This document shows, piece by piece, positions 9,001-15,158 of a stretch of DNA of 20,669 bases. The stretch's first letter is position 1. Each line of letters opens with the position of its first letter. Below the pieces are notes generated by a model. It was not told the DNA's origin. It did no database searches and worked only from the letters and a program-made list of their open reading frames with translations. A program made the position numbers and the translations under genes. The stretch comes from Treponema sp. Lineage in GTDB: Bacteria > Spirochaetota > Spirochaetia > Treponematales > Breznakiellaceae. Location: positions 1 to 20,669 of the forward strand of contig JAISTO010000101.1 in assembly GCA_031272575.1 (NCBI GenBank). Reading direction: 5' to 3'.

Positions 9001-9979
9001 CTATGCCGCCTCTCAGGTAGAACTTTCCGGCGCTGCCTACAGATATGCCGCCGCCGGAGTTTCCCGCAATCTCCCCGTCCCGCATGGTCAGCGTCCCGTT
9101 GACAGTCACGAGCAGGGACGAATTCGGCGTAAGTCCTTTGCAGCACACCCCGTCCAGAATCAACGCCTTGCCGGCGGGTACCGGCAGCAGAACGCCCTGC
9201 TCAAGCAGCGCGATAGTGCCGCCGCTTCCGTCGATCAGCGCGGGGGCCGCGGGCGCAGCGGTGACGAGCAATTTTCCCGGGGCCGCGTTGACCGTACCGT
9301 TCACCGTAAGGACCGTGCCCGCGCCGAGCGTGACAGTGTTCTGCAGTTCGAGCGTCACGGCCGCCGGCACCTCGAGGGTCTTGCCCGTCAAATCGAGATT
9401 TTTTTCAAGAACCACCTTTCCGGAGTAAGGGGTATACTTCGCGGCGCCCGCGTTGATGGCATTAATGGCCGCCGCAAGTCCGCTGAACGGGTCCGGCTTT
9501 ATCGTAAGAGAGACTTCTTCCAGATTGGAGGCAGTATCCTCCGAGTCGAAAAGCACGATATACACGTTGTAGTCGATGCCGAATTTGAACTCTTCTTCAC
9601 CCACGCTGCAATCGTCTTCTTCCGGCAGGGAAATAGTATTCACGCCCGATATGGCACGGTACGTGCCGTACAGCGAATATGCGTCCGGACTTTGCAGATA
9701 CAGCGCGTCTACGGGGAGAGCCTGGACATTCGCCTTCGGGCGCACGAGGCAGTAGAGGGTACCGTCTTTGTTCGCGGTAAAGGTGAGCAAAAAAGACGGC
9801 GTCTCGGTGGAAGTGTCTTTTACACTAACGCCGCTCAGAACCGGCGCCGTTTTGTTGTCCGTTCCGGGAGTCTCGGTTTTGGGAGTCTCGAGTGCTTCAG
9901 TAAGGCTCCCTATTTTGCAGCCCGTAAAAAGCAGGCAGAATATGGCCGCAGCCGGCAGCCTGTTGAACTTGTTGATCAT
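6047..9979 (-). CDS. Giant repeat-rich surface lipoprotein, beta-helix-like
   Basis: The predicted lipoprotein has 1310 aa. The signal peptide MINKFNRLPAAAIFCLLFTG ends in a lipobox with Cys in LFTGC, so it should be lipidated and membrane-anchored. Residues about 30-130 form an Ig-like start, followed by beta-helix-type stretches with many TLTVNGT and GGTI turns. A fibronectin-III-like segment containing LLWTDPAP and STYYAFLVRTVNAAG sits near 390-480. From about 480 on, degenerate modules recur, each with a 'vtlTTTGAGKVsVTTF.NfNnVLgAAP...l.VeI...i' pattern. Two of them are 121 residues apart and share a perfect 36-bp DNA repeat. The start at 9979 is set by AGGAG at 9986-9990 overlapping the stop of the OmpA-like gene. 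The upstream neighbour binds peptidoglycan; the downstream genes handle glucans. A role as adhesin or glycan-binding scaffold is inference; no catalytic motif was seen. Confidence 0.85.
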   Translation of the reverse strand: MINKFNRLPAAAIFCLLFTGCKIGSLTEALETPKTETPGTDNKTAPVLSGVSVKDTSTETPSFLLTFTANKDGTLYCLVRPKANVQALPVDALYLQSPDAYSLYGTYRAISGVNTISLPEEDDCSVGEEEFKFGIDYNVYIVLFDSEDTASNLEEVSLTIKPDPFSGLAAAINAINAGAAKYTPYSGKVVLEKNLDLTGKTLEVPAAVTLELQNTVTLGAGTVLTVNGTVNAAPGKLLVTAAPAAPALIDGSGGTIALLEQGVLLPVPAGKALILDGVCCKGLTPNSSLLVTVNGTLTMRDGEIAGNSGGGISVGSAGKFYLRGGIVWGNDGPDGKKNEIASLNVTQGGEAKYYDAEGDNIISGGYGMETATLTGPVEVSNLESEAASDTGVRLLWTDPAPDLVFDHIEIEVYNLGSAASLPSSLENRPYFTVTVDKGVGERTINGLASISSTYYAFLVRTVNAAGNKSRAGALIYNPIGNALALANKLGATVNGTAVTLEYRTQQQLVTDNLTVHRDVTLTVEVLLSVTGTVTVNGTIQTSGIGELSVKTAASLLALLNAVHDSGTFNIGISGPVTLTVPAVIKPNVSAAINTGGTLVVDGCTLTVNGTLAVAGGKAGTANSGKIVIAESSPALTGANLTSMLDSSRIQGALNIELGGDMSVSQEMRIPAEAVVTFLEGKTISTTDTGKVYVSSGTNFMNILRAHPPAGSSLNVVLGSDITLSAVVPISATVTVTTAPAATITTTGAGKVSVTTFVNFNNVLSAAPAAPNTLSVEIGETINAITGGLTIPDTALLSAAAGKTLGTTADGKIAVSSGQSLKAVFGVAPDAPGVLAVELNGNITVDSALSIPEAVVLTKAPAATITTTGAGKVTVTTFGNLNTVLGAAPASEGVLNVDIADTISIVESITIPSRAAVTLLAGKTLLVTTGQFSPITVGRLTIDGSIVVQPAGKITTPLSGSGKVIVSNIANLKAVLGAALDVLAIEVNGLAAGDRLCEALTVPASAELTIGDSTTLSIYQDDIDQNLGALIVKGKLQIPGSGKIAAITRGTVELANTNKADNLANLNCVLEKAVTAYPLTVNITEDITYESGDAPVIPGGVILSVGKASPAVTLTLPPAGLGAGEGFISTAGTGRVKTIVSNLAGVLGAAGTRPLAVILGESGNVTAPLSIPAGASVTVAGAMTLTLSEGGSIVLDGAASGAGRLVLTGGSTPAARAVLTINTGAESGALGTNGSITVTGGEITITGPVSGAGEWVVTGTAGSLDSAGFFGISTTPKAFTSIQSSGSDVIFQGGVSGAATLDSTSMLRADS
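7371..7406. repeat. 36-bp direct repeat, copy 1, in the lipoprotein gene
   Basis: This copy begins CCCGCGCCGGTAGTCGTGAT and ends GGCGCT. It matches 7734-7769 exactly, with a 363-bp offset (121 codons), so recombination between the copies would delete or duplicate whole modules in frame. On the coding strand it encodes part of the APAATITTTGAGK module. Confidence 0.92.
7734..7769. repeat. 36-bp direct repeat, copy 2, in the lipoprotein gene
   Basis: This is a perfect copy of 7371-7406, exactly 363 bp away. The sequence between the copies is only loosely related at protein level, so identity at DNA level here suggests recent duplication, gene conversion or selection on the repeat. Confidence 0.92.
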
Positions 9980-9989
9980 AGAACGCTCC

Positions 9990-11042
9990 TCAGTTGGCAA
10001 CTTCGTTGGCAACTTCTTCTTCGACTACGAACTCAACACGGCCGTTATACCATGCGTCAGGTTGACCGGCTTCAAAAAGCACCGGCGAGCCGCCTATGCC
10101 GACCGCGGTCATACGACTGCGGTCGGCCTCGAATATGTTCACAAGGTAATCGATCACGAACTGCGCCCGCTCCAGGCCGAGTTCCTGCATCTCGCTTTCG
10201 CTCATCCCCTCTTCGGGGTTCGCGAAACCCTGCACCTCTATTTTGAAGTTCTTGAAGGTGGTCTTAAACAGTTTCGCAACCTCGTCCAGTACGAAGTTAT
10301 TTTTGATGACGTCCCCCTCCGGCTCGCCGCCGAGAGAGGTTGCCCTGCCCGCAAACGAGACAGGCCCCATTTCAATGCGGAACTTGTTGGGCGGCGGCGG
10401 CGGCGGCGGCGGCGGGGTCTGCGTCGGCAGGTCAATGTGGCCGAAACTGCCTTTGAAACCGATGCCCAGCGAGGGCCGTATATGCAGTTCCCCGCCCCCT
10501 TCGTAGAAGGTATAGGCGGCCAGCAATTGCGAAAACCCGTAAAAATGCGCGCTAAAGTGCAGTTCCGCGGCGGTGTTCAGGCCGGCGCCGATATTACCGA
10601 TAATACTCGTCAGGTCCGGCGCATTGATGTTCTGCAGCGCCGCGCTGACGTAAAAGCCCGGGCAGAATGAAATCCCCACCCGGTTCGAGCGTATAATAAA
10701 GGAAGGCCCCAGAAGCGCGTCCGCCGTAAGCGGCGCTTCCGAATTTGTCGAAAACGGGAAGCCGGCGCTTCCGTAGATGCCCCAGCCTACTACCCGATTG
10801 AAGTAGAAAACAAGCCCAAGGGTTCCGCCCGGCGCCATTATCAGCACCCCATCCGGCATGGGTTTCAGCACCCCAAAGTTGCCGCTCATTTCGAAACGTA
10901 ACTGCGAGCGCCAGTCTGCCCGTTCCTGTGCCGGTAGTGCAGCCGATATGCCCGCGAAACAGAGCACCGCAGCGGCAACCGCCCCGCGCCCCGCCCGCTG
11001 TAGGCCGCTCGTCATACGGCCGCCTTTTAGCGTTTTTTTCAT
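9990..11042 (-). CDS. OmpA-like envelope protein with N-terminal barrel and C-terminal peptidoglycan-binding domain
   Basis: This 350-aa protein starts with a basic n-region and a signal peptide (AAAVLCFAGISAALPAQ). Residues about 35-215 carry alternating aromatic/glycine strands (for example LGLVFYFNRVVGWGIYGSAGFPF), typical of an 8-stranded outer-membrane barrel. A run of nine prolines forms a linker near residue 220. The C-terminal domain has the OmpA peptidoglycan-binding pattern: NNFVLDEVAKLF, IEVQGFANPEEG, LGLERAQFVIDYL, and a final NGRVEFVVEE. Its role is probably to tie the outer membrane to the cell wall. The ATG at 11042 follows GAGG at 11051-11054. It ends VANEVAN, from a short DNA duplication. 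The stop overlaps the ribosome binding site of the next gene, so it heads the minus-strand operon. Confidence 0.88.
   Translation of the reverse strand: MKKTLKGGRMTSGLQRAGRGAVAAAVLCFAGISAALPAQERADWRSQLRFEMSGNFGVLKPMPDGVLIMAPGGTLGLVFYFNRVVGWGIYGSAGFPFSTNSEAPLTADALLGPSFIIRSNRVGISFCPGFYVSAALQNINAPDLTSIIGNIGAGLNTAAELHFSAHFYGFSQLLAAYTFYEGGGELHIRPSLGIGFKGSFGHIDLPTQTPPPPPPPPPNKFRIEMGPVSFAGRATSLGGEPEGDVIKNNFVLDEVAKLFKTTFKNFKIEVQGFANPEEGMSESEMQELGLERAQFVIDYLVNIFEADRSRMTAVGIGGSPVLFEAGQPDAWYNGRVEFVVEEEVANEVAN
10389..10416. repeat. GGC trinucleotide tract encoding the poly-proline linker
   Basis: A near-perfect run of GGC units on the plus strand (GCC on the coding strand) encodes consecutive prolines between the barrel and the OmpA domain. 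Slippage would change linker length by whole residues without a frameshift. Confidence 0.85.
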
Positions 11043-11102
11043 ATTCTTTTCCTCAAAAAGCCCTAAGCCGTTTTTGCTGTTTCTCTGATTAATTATCGGC
11101 AT

Positions 11103-11111
11103 ATTCTAGCA
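11103..11111 (-). promoter_or_regulatory. Extended -10 promoter for the OmpA-lipoprotein-GH13-MalT operon
   Basis: On the minus strand the sequence reads TGCTAGAAT, an extended -10 element (TG-n-TAGAAT, 5/6 of consensus), preceded by A/T-rich tracts. It lies 61 nt upstream of the ATG at 11042, giving a leader of about 54 nt. No good -35 is visible, which fits extended -10 promoters. Confidence 0.5.
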
Positions 11112-11190
11112 AAAAATGTAAAAAAATACTACAGTGGCCGGCTGCCACGACAGGTGAAAATCATCTATGCGTTTATCGTGAAAGTAACGC

Positions 11191-11219
11191 TTGACATATT
11201 TCAGGCAGTTCGGTAATAT
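11191..11219 (+). promoter_or_regulatory. Sigma-70-type promoter for the propeller-LytM pair
   Basis: TTGACA (11191-11196) is separated by exactly 17 nt from TAATAT (11214-11219), a near-consensus vegetative promoter. The predicted start of transcription is only a few bases before the TTG start codon at 11229, so the mRNA would be almost leaderless. Confidence 0.8.
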
Positions 11220-11228
11220 TGAAGCATC

Positions 11229-12335
11229 TTGAAGGACAAAAACAGTAAACAGAAACGGACCATACTGTACGGTGTGTCCGCGCTGCTTTTTTTTGTTGTG
11301 TACGCCTTCGTATGCGCAAGACCTATCCCCGAAGAGACCGTGCTCGTGAAGCGCTGGCTCTCGTCTCTCGAGTCGGAGCGTCCGGTCCTTATCGGAGAGG
11401 GGGCCGCGCCTTCGGACGAGGGCCATATCCCCTTTCACTACGGGGAGCGCCTCGGCTACATAGGGAGCGGCGGCGTCTTCACCTATAACGCGGCGCAAAA
11501 GGGGCAGGCTTCCATTTCCGCCGACTACCGCGCGGAGTACGACGCGCAGCCGGAAAGCATCGACGTCTTCGATCCTTACGGCGAACCGGCAATGCGCATA
11601 ACCCGTCCCGAAGGCTACCCCTTCTTTGCGGGCGGCCGCGTCTTCATCATTGGAAAAAATCAAAACGACGTCAGTCTCCTGGATTCCGCCGGGAAACGGG
11701 AGTGGACTTACACCTTTTCAAGCCCCCTCACCTGCGCGGACGGGGCAAACGGCTACCTGCTCACCGGCTCCCTCGACGGCGTGGCGGAACTGCTCGACGC
11801 GCAGGGCCGCGCCGCGATGCTCCCCTTCGAGCCCGGCGGCTCCCGGCTGGCCGTCATCGTGGGCTGCGCGCTCTCGCATGACGCCTCTCGCATAGCGCTG
11901 ATCTCCGGCCTCGAGGATCAGCGCTTCCTGCTGATCGACCGAAGCGGCGGGGGCGCGGCGCGGGTCGTGCACCACGAGTTCCTTTCCGCGGGGTATCGCC
12001 GCCCGGTTCGGGTGCTCTTCAGCGGCAATAACGAATCGGTTGTCTACGAGCGGGAGGGGGGCCTCGGCGTCTACCACATAAAAAGCCGCGAGAGCGCCTT
12101 TATCCCCCTTGACGAAGAGATCGCCGCGCTGGACGCAAGCGGAAAGGACGGGCGCATTTTTATCGTCACCGCCGGGAAGGACACCCAGAGGACCTTCATC
12201 ATGGTGCAGATGCCGCAGGGCATAACGCTTGAAACGCGCTTTCGCAGCAGGAACGTGTTCCTTGGACGGCGCGGCGCCGGAATCTACCTCGGCGGGGATC
12301 TGGCCATCGCGTCCTTTGCGTTGGAGAAAATTTAG
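11229..12335 (+). CDS. Membrane-anchored beta-propeller-like protein
   Basis: This 368-aa protein has one N-terminal membrane segment (ILYGVSALLFFVVYAFVC, residues 12-29) after a strongly basic tail, so the rest should lie outside the cytoplasmic membrane. The body has repeated short strands and turns such as VSLLDSAGKREWTYTFSSP, GYLLTGSLDGVAELLDAQGR and FLLIDRSGG. These resemble PQQ/WD40-type propeller blades with 'D..G' turns. No catalytic residues are recognised, and a scaffold or sensor role is possible. The start is a TTG at 11229, nine bases after the -10 box and without a Shine-Dalgarno sequence. A later start would cut into the basic stretch or the membrane segment. The LytM-like gene starts one base after its stop, implying a functional pair. 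Similar pairs are, I believe, found in other treponemes, but this cannot be checked here. Confidence 0.75.
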   Translation: MKDKNSKQKRTILYGVSALLFFVVYAFVCARPIPEETVLVKRWLSSLESERPVLIGEGAAPSDEGHIPFHYGERLGYIGSGGVFTYNAAQKGQASISADYRAEYDAQPESIDVFDPYGEPAMRITRPEGYPFFAGGRVFIIGKNQNDVSLLDSAGKREWTYTFSSPLTCADGANGYLLTGSLDGVAELLDAQGRAAMLPFEPGGSRLAVIVGCALSHDASRIALISGLEDQRFLLIDRSGGGAARVVHHEFLSAGYRRPVRVLFSGNNESVVYEREGGLGVYHIKSRESAFIPLDEEIAALDASGKDGRIFIVTAGKDTQRTFIMVQMPQGITLETRFRSRNVFLGRRGAGIYLGGDLAIASFALEKI

Positions 12336-12336
12336 T

Positions 12337-13212
12337 ATGTATCGATTTTTATTATTAATAATGATAGTCTTACCGGGTTTCGGCGCCCCGGCCGGCGCGC
12401 TCGAATGGCCGGTTTCGGAAAAGGCCATAGTCCTGAACTTCGGCGCGAACGAAGAGGGCAGCCCGGTGCTGGGGACGGTCTTCGAATACGAGGGGGCCGT
12501 CAATGCCGCGGGGCCGGGGGATCTGCTTTTTGAATGCCCGGCAGACGGCGGCATGTCCGGGCTGCCTTCCCCCCTGGGCAGGTGGACCGCGCTCGACCAT
12601 GGGGACGGCATAGTCAGCGTCTACTGCCGCCTGGCCCCATCCGCGCCGGAAGCGCCGCCCGGAGACGCCCCGCTTGTGGGCAGCGCGGGCAGCTCCGGCT
12701 GGTCGGAAGCCCCAGGCTTCTGCTTTTTTCTTTTCGACCGGAAGGAGCGCCGCTGGTGCAACCCCGCGATGATGATGAGCCCCTCTGAGGAGGACACCCA
12801 GATGCCCTCGATCATCGAGACGCGGCTCTCCAGCCCCTCCGCGCCGGCCTCAGGCGGCATACTGCCCGCCGCAGCGCGCCCCACCGTGATACGCCAGGGC
12901 ACTTACCTCGTGTCGGTGACGGCCTCCGACAGAAGCAGCGCGGGCAGGACGCTGGCCCCCTACTGCATCGTCTGCATGGTGAACGGCAAGGAGGAGGGGC
13001 GCAGCCTGACCTTCGAGACCTTCACCGCGCGCGCCGGCGTCCTGATGACCTACCGCAGTGGCTTTGTCCCGGCCTCGCAGGTCTACCGCTCCTTTCCCGG
13101 CTTCGAAGTGGGCGAGGTGCTCCTGACGCGCGGCCACACGAGCCTCGATATCATCGTCAGCGACTTCGCGGGCAACACCCGCAGCATCGTGTATAGCCTT
13201 ACGGTAGAGTGA
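12337..13212 (+). CDS. Exported LytM/M23-like protein lacking the metal ligands
   Basis: This 291-aa protein has a signal peptide (MYRFLLLIMIVLPGFGAPAGA) and should be periplasmic. Residues about 30-105 follow the outline of an M23/LytM fold: FGANEEGSPVLGTVFEYEGAV, then LDHGDGIVSVYCRL. The metal-binding His and Asp of the usual HxxxD motif are absent at the FGANEEG position, and the final HxH is replaced by YCRL. If the fold call is right, the domain is catalytically dead and may act as a regulator or binding partner, as known for degenerate LytM proteins such as EnvC and NlpD. A C-terminal beta-rich part ends ...DIIVSDFAGNTRSIVYSLTVE, resembling an Ig-like domain. The ATG at 12337 follows GGAG at 12322-12325, one base after the propeller gene. 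Confidence 0.7.
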   Translation: MYRFLLLIMIVLPGFGAPAGALEWPVSEKAIVLNFGANEEGSPVLGTVFEYEGAVNAAGPGDLLFECPADGGMSGLPSPLGRWTALDHGDGIVSVYCRLAPSAPEAPPGDAPLVGSAGSSGWSEAPGFCFFLFDRKERRWCNPAMMMSPSEEDTQMPSIIETRLSSPSAPASGGILPAAARPTVIRQGTYLVSVTASDRSSAGRTLAPYCIVCMVNGKEEGRSLTFETFTARAGVLMTYRSGFVPASQVYRSFPGFEVGEVLLTRGHTSLDIIVSDFAGNTRSIVYSLTVE

Positions 13213-13218
13213 ATAAGC

Positions 13219-13259
13219 ACGGCGACGGTCGCGGGAGGGGTTCGACTCCCCTCCGCCGT
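13219..13259 (+). other. tRNA T-arm-like hairpin after the LytM-like gene
   Basis: A 7-bp stem GGAGGGG/CCCCTCC (13234-13240, 13248-13254) closes a 7-nt loop TTCGACT that fits the TTCRANY T-loop consensus. Five further pairs, ACGGC/GCCGT (13219-13223, 13255-13259), flank it like an acceptor stem, with a 10-nt bulge. No D-arm, anticodon arm or CCA is present, so this is not a functional tRNA. It could be a tRNA-derived remnant, a former integrase target or a chance transcript-end hairpin. Confidence 0.45.
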
Positions 13260-13261
13260 TA

Positions 13262-13305
13262 TAGCCCGGAAAACCTGGCTGTCAGTCGGGGGGCTAAAAA
13301 TTTTT
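13262..13305 (+). terminator. Weak terminator-like hairpin
   Basis: TAGCCC (13262-13267) pairs with GGGCTA (13291-13296), followed by AAAATTTTT (13297-13305). The loop is long, so efficiency is doubtful, but the position after the propeller-LytM pair is right. Confidence 0.4.
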
Positions 13306-13313
13306 CCGCGTCC

Positions 13314-13336
13314 GCGGCGGGGGGTGGCCGCTTTTT
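13314..13336 (+). terminator. Intrinsic terminator-like hairpin with T5
   Basis: GCGGC (13314-13318) pairs with GCCGC (13327-13331) over an 8-nt loop and is followed directly by TTTTT (13332-13336). The stem is short but all G/C. It would end the transcript before the small lipoprotein gene. Confidence 0.5.
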
Positions 13337-13378
13337 AAGGGCTCACCTCGAAAAGCGGAAGTTTAGGAGGAACTTGTT

Positions 13379-13843
13379 ATGAAAAACAAGTATTCGACAA
13401 GTGCCATTATTATGATGGCGGGAGCGCTCGGCCTGGCTCTGACGCTCGTCATGACAGCGGCGGGGTGCGGCACCAGGTTTGACGGCACCAGTCTCGTGGG
13501 AACCACCTGGGTGGGAGAGGTAACCGACGACTACTCCCAGTTCGGAGCGGGACAGGTTACAACAAAGCGGACGGCAAAGTTCACTTCTGACACAGCGGGC
13601 ACACAAGAGATCAAAGTCAGCAAGTGGTCCGGCGAGTGGTCGGACGACGGGAAGAAAAAAGCCCAGGGCCTGCTGGATGCGCTGACCGGCGACTTCACCT
13701 ACACCTATGACGCGGAGAATCACAGCGGCAACTACAGCAGCAGCAAAGGCGCCGGCGGACGCTTCCAGATCGATGTCGAGAAGCGGGAAATTTCGCTGCC
13801 GGGCAACAGTTCCGACAAGCCCGTGGTTCTAAAACTGAAGTAG
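13379..13843 (+). CDS. Small predicted lipoprotein, unknown function
   Basis: This 154-aa protein has a long signal peptide (MKNKYSTSAIIMMAGALGLALTLVMTAAG) and a lipobox Cys in TAAGC near residue 30. The mature part has alternating short beta stretches (TTWVGEVTDDY, TKRTAKFTS, SKWSGEWSDD, GRFQIDVEKREISL), suggesting a small beta-sandwich or lipocalin-like fold, but no family is recognised. The ATG at 13379 is supported by AGGAGG at 13365-13370. The gene ends 20 nt before the YiiX-like gene, which has its own strong ribosome binding site, so the two are probably one transcript. Confidence 0.8.
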   Translation: MKNKYSTSAIIMMAGALGLALTLVMTAAGCGTRFDGTSLVGTTWVGEVTDDYSQFGAGQVTTKRTAKFTSDTAGTQEIKVSKWSGEWSDDGKKKAQGLLDALTGDFTYTYDAENHSGNYSSSKGAGGRFQIDVEKREISLPGNSSDKPVVLKLK

Positions 13844-13863
13844 CCCGCAAAAGGAGGGCGTCT

Positions 13864-14475
13864 GTGCGCTTCAAAGTTCGATATGCGGTCATTTCTTTGG
13901 CGTCCCTCCTGACACTCGCGGCGGCCGGCCTGGGCGGTCTGCATTTCAAGCATCTCGCCCTCGTGCATGACTATCTCGCTTTGCTTGAAGCTGCCATGCA
14001 GGAGGGGGATATCCTGTGCCGTCTGGGAGACCGCACCTGGTCCCTGTACTTCAAGGGGCTGTCCTCAAAAGACAAGCGTTTTTCGCATATGGGAATCGTC
14101 CACCGTTCAAATAATGGAATTACGGTCATAAACGCGGACGGCAGTTTCTGGGCGAAAAAGGATTATGTCACGGAGACGCCCCTGCGCGAGTTTATCAATT
14201 CCGCGCGGCTTGTCGGCCTCTACCGGCTGAACGGGGTAGACGGGCGCGCGCTCTCCGCCGAAGCCCTGAAAACGCTCGGACGGCCTTTCGACTGGGACTT
14301 TGATTTGCGCAGCGCGGATCGCTTGTACTGCACCGAGTTGCTCTACGCGGTGCTGCAGAACGCCGCGCCGGAAATCCGCCTGAACACTGTCCGCGCCTTC
14401 GGCAAAGATATAGTTCCGCTGGACGCGATATCCGCGTCTCCCCAGTTTACCCAGATCCTGTATCTGGGCGAATAG
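13864..14475 (+). CDS. YiiX-like permuted papain-fold (NlpC/P60 superfamily) protein
   Basis: This 203-aa protein has one N-terminal hydrophobic segment (residues 7-27) that may anchor or export it. The signature of the YiiX/YebB (DUF830) group is visible: GDILCRLGD (48-56), FSHMGIV with candidate catalytic His75, and FDWDFD...LYCTELLY with candidate catalytic Cys156 and Glu158. In this permuted arrangement His precedes Cys. The group includes putative cysteine peptidases or amidases, possibly acting on cell-wall peptides or lipids; the substrate is unknown. The GTG start at 13864 is fixed by AGGAGG at 13852-13857, 6 nt upstream. The 3' end overlaps the convergent MNT antitoxin gene by 29 nt. 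Confidence 0.78.
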   Translation: MRFKVRYAVISLASLLTLAAAGLGGLHFKHLALVHDYLALLEAAMQEGDILCRLGDRTWSLYFKGLSSKDKRFSHMGIVHRSNNGITVINADGSFWAKKDYVTETPLREFINSARLVGLYRLNGVDGRALSAEALKTLGRPFDWDFDLRSADRLYCTELLYAVLQNAAPEIRLNTVRAFGKDIVPLDAISASPQFTQILYLGE

Positions 14476-14794
14476 CAACAGACTGCGGGCTGTCGGGCCG
14501 CGTATAGAGCGTCTTGCCCACCCGTTTGATGTGGGCAATCAAATCCTCGCTGGTGAGGTACCGAAAAAGGACGACATCCATTTTCTGGGGCAGCAACAGG
14601 TTGTCAAGGTCGTTTTCAATCTGCCATTTCGTTCCGAGGCTTATATTTCCCATGAGCGCGATGTCGATATCGGAGCAGGGCTTGTAATTGCCTTTGGCAC
14701 GGGAGCCGAACAAGACGGCCCGCTCGACGCCGGGGTATGCGGCAAAAACATGCCGGATACGGGCAATGGCGTCATCGCTTAGTCCGCAGCGCAT
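14447..14794 (-). CDS. MNT-family nucleotidyltransferase (HI0073-like), antitoxin-type partner of HEPN
   Basis: This is a minimal nucleotidyltransferase of 115 aa. The active-site pattern GSx10DxD is intact: GSRAKGNYKPCSDID, with preceding AVLF. A further acidic position comes from KMDVVLF. Such proteins form two-gene modules with HEPN proteins; in characterised cases the MNT adds AMP to the HEPN toxin and silences it. The ATG at 14794 overlaps the end of the HEPN gene by 16 nt, so translation is probably coupled, and a purine-rich GGAAGGA lies about 12 nt upstream. Longer in-frame starts run through the HEPN gene and are unlikely. The 3' end overlaps the convergent YiiX-like gene. Whether this pair is a real toxin-antitoxin or a metabolic pair cannot be settled from sequence. 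Confidence 0.88.
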   Translation of the reverse strand: MRCGLSDDAIARIRHVFAAYPGVERAVLFGSRAKGNYKPCSDIDIALMGNISLGTKWQIENDLDNLLLPQKMDVVLFRYLTSEDLIAHIKRVGKTLYTRPDSPQSVAIRPDTGSG

Positions 14795-15099
14795 ACGGCT
14801 TGTTTTCCTTCCATGACTTTTTTGAAGCGTACAAAGAGCGGAATATAGACGGCGGTAATGTCGTTTACCACAGCGGCGCTCTGCCATGCGGCATAGTCTT
14901 TCATAACGTTCCATGCGAGTGCATGGGTGAACTCGAAACTCCGCACCAGCCCCTCTTTGGCGAGGTCGGCCAGTATAGGGGCCAGTTCCCCGGCGTGGAC
15001 ACGCAGGTATTCGGCCTCCTCGCAGAGTTTGTCGAACGCCTTTACATAGTTTGAAAAACGCTGCCGCCATCGAATGTCCGGATCAATTTGGGTAGTCAT
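14779..15099 (-). CDS. HEPN-domain protein, nucleotidyltransferase substrate-binding (HI0074-like)
   Basis: This all-helical protein of 106 aa has the HI0074-family signature RSFEFTHALAWNVMKDY in its middle. It should pair with the MNT gene just downstream. In most relatives the residue after FEFT is aromatic. Here it is His, creating an R-x5-H spacing that resembles the RNase motif RX4-6H of toxic HEPN proteins. It is not at the usual C-terminal helix position, so the match may be accidental. The ATG at 15099 has no Shine-Dalgarno sequence. A near-consensus promoter sits so close that the mRNA would begin at the ATG, suggesting leaderless translation. Confidence 0.85.
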   Translation of the reverse strand: MTTQIDPDIRWRQRFSNYVKAFDKLCEEAEYLRVHAGELAPILADLAKEGLVRSFEFTHALAWNVMKDYAAWQSAAVVNDITAVYIPLFVRFKKVMEGKQAVCAAD

Positions 15100-15105
15100 A
15101 GTGAA

Positions 15106-15134
15106 AGTATAACGGGACCGCGCGAAACGATCAA
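15106..15134 (-). promoter_or_regulatory. Promoter of the HEPN-MNT pair, leaderless geometry
   Basis: Read on the minus strand: TTGATC (15129-15134), a 17-nt spacer, and TATACT (15106-15111), then six bases to the ATG at 15099. Transcription would start at or next to the A of the start codon. Confidence 0.75.
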
Positions 15135-15158
15135 TAGCGCCGGGGCGCGTTTATCCTG

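Noticed and set aside
8291..10246. 651-codon plus-strand open frame
   Set aside because: It is antisense to the lipoprotein gene; basic, low-complexity translation without domains, and the minus-strand gene has lipobox, ribosome binding site and repeats.
11106..11663. 185-codon minus-strand frame
   Set aside because: Overlaps the propeller gene and both promoters; composition and lack of motifs point to a shadow frame.
12337..13212. Active M23 endopeptidase
   Set aside because: The metal-binding His/Asp and final HxH are missing.
13199..13260. Complete tRNA gene
   Set aside because: Only the T-arm and acceptor-like pairs are present; no D-arm, anticodon arm or CCA, and the left part overlaps the LytM-like coding end.
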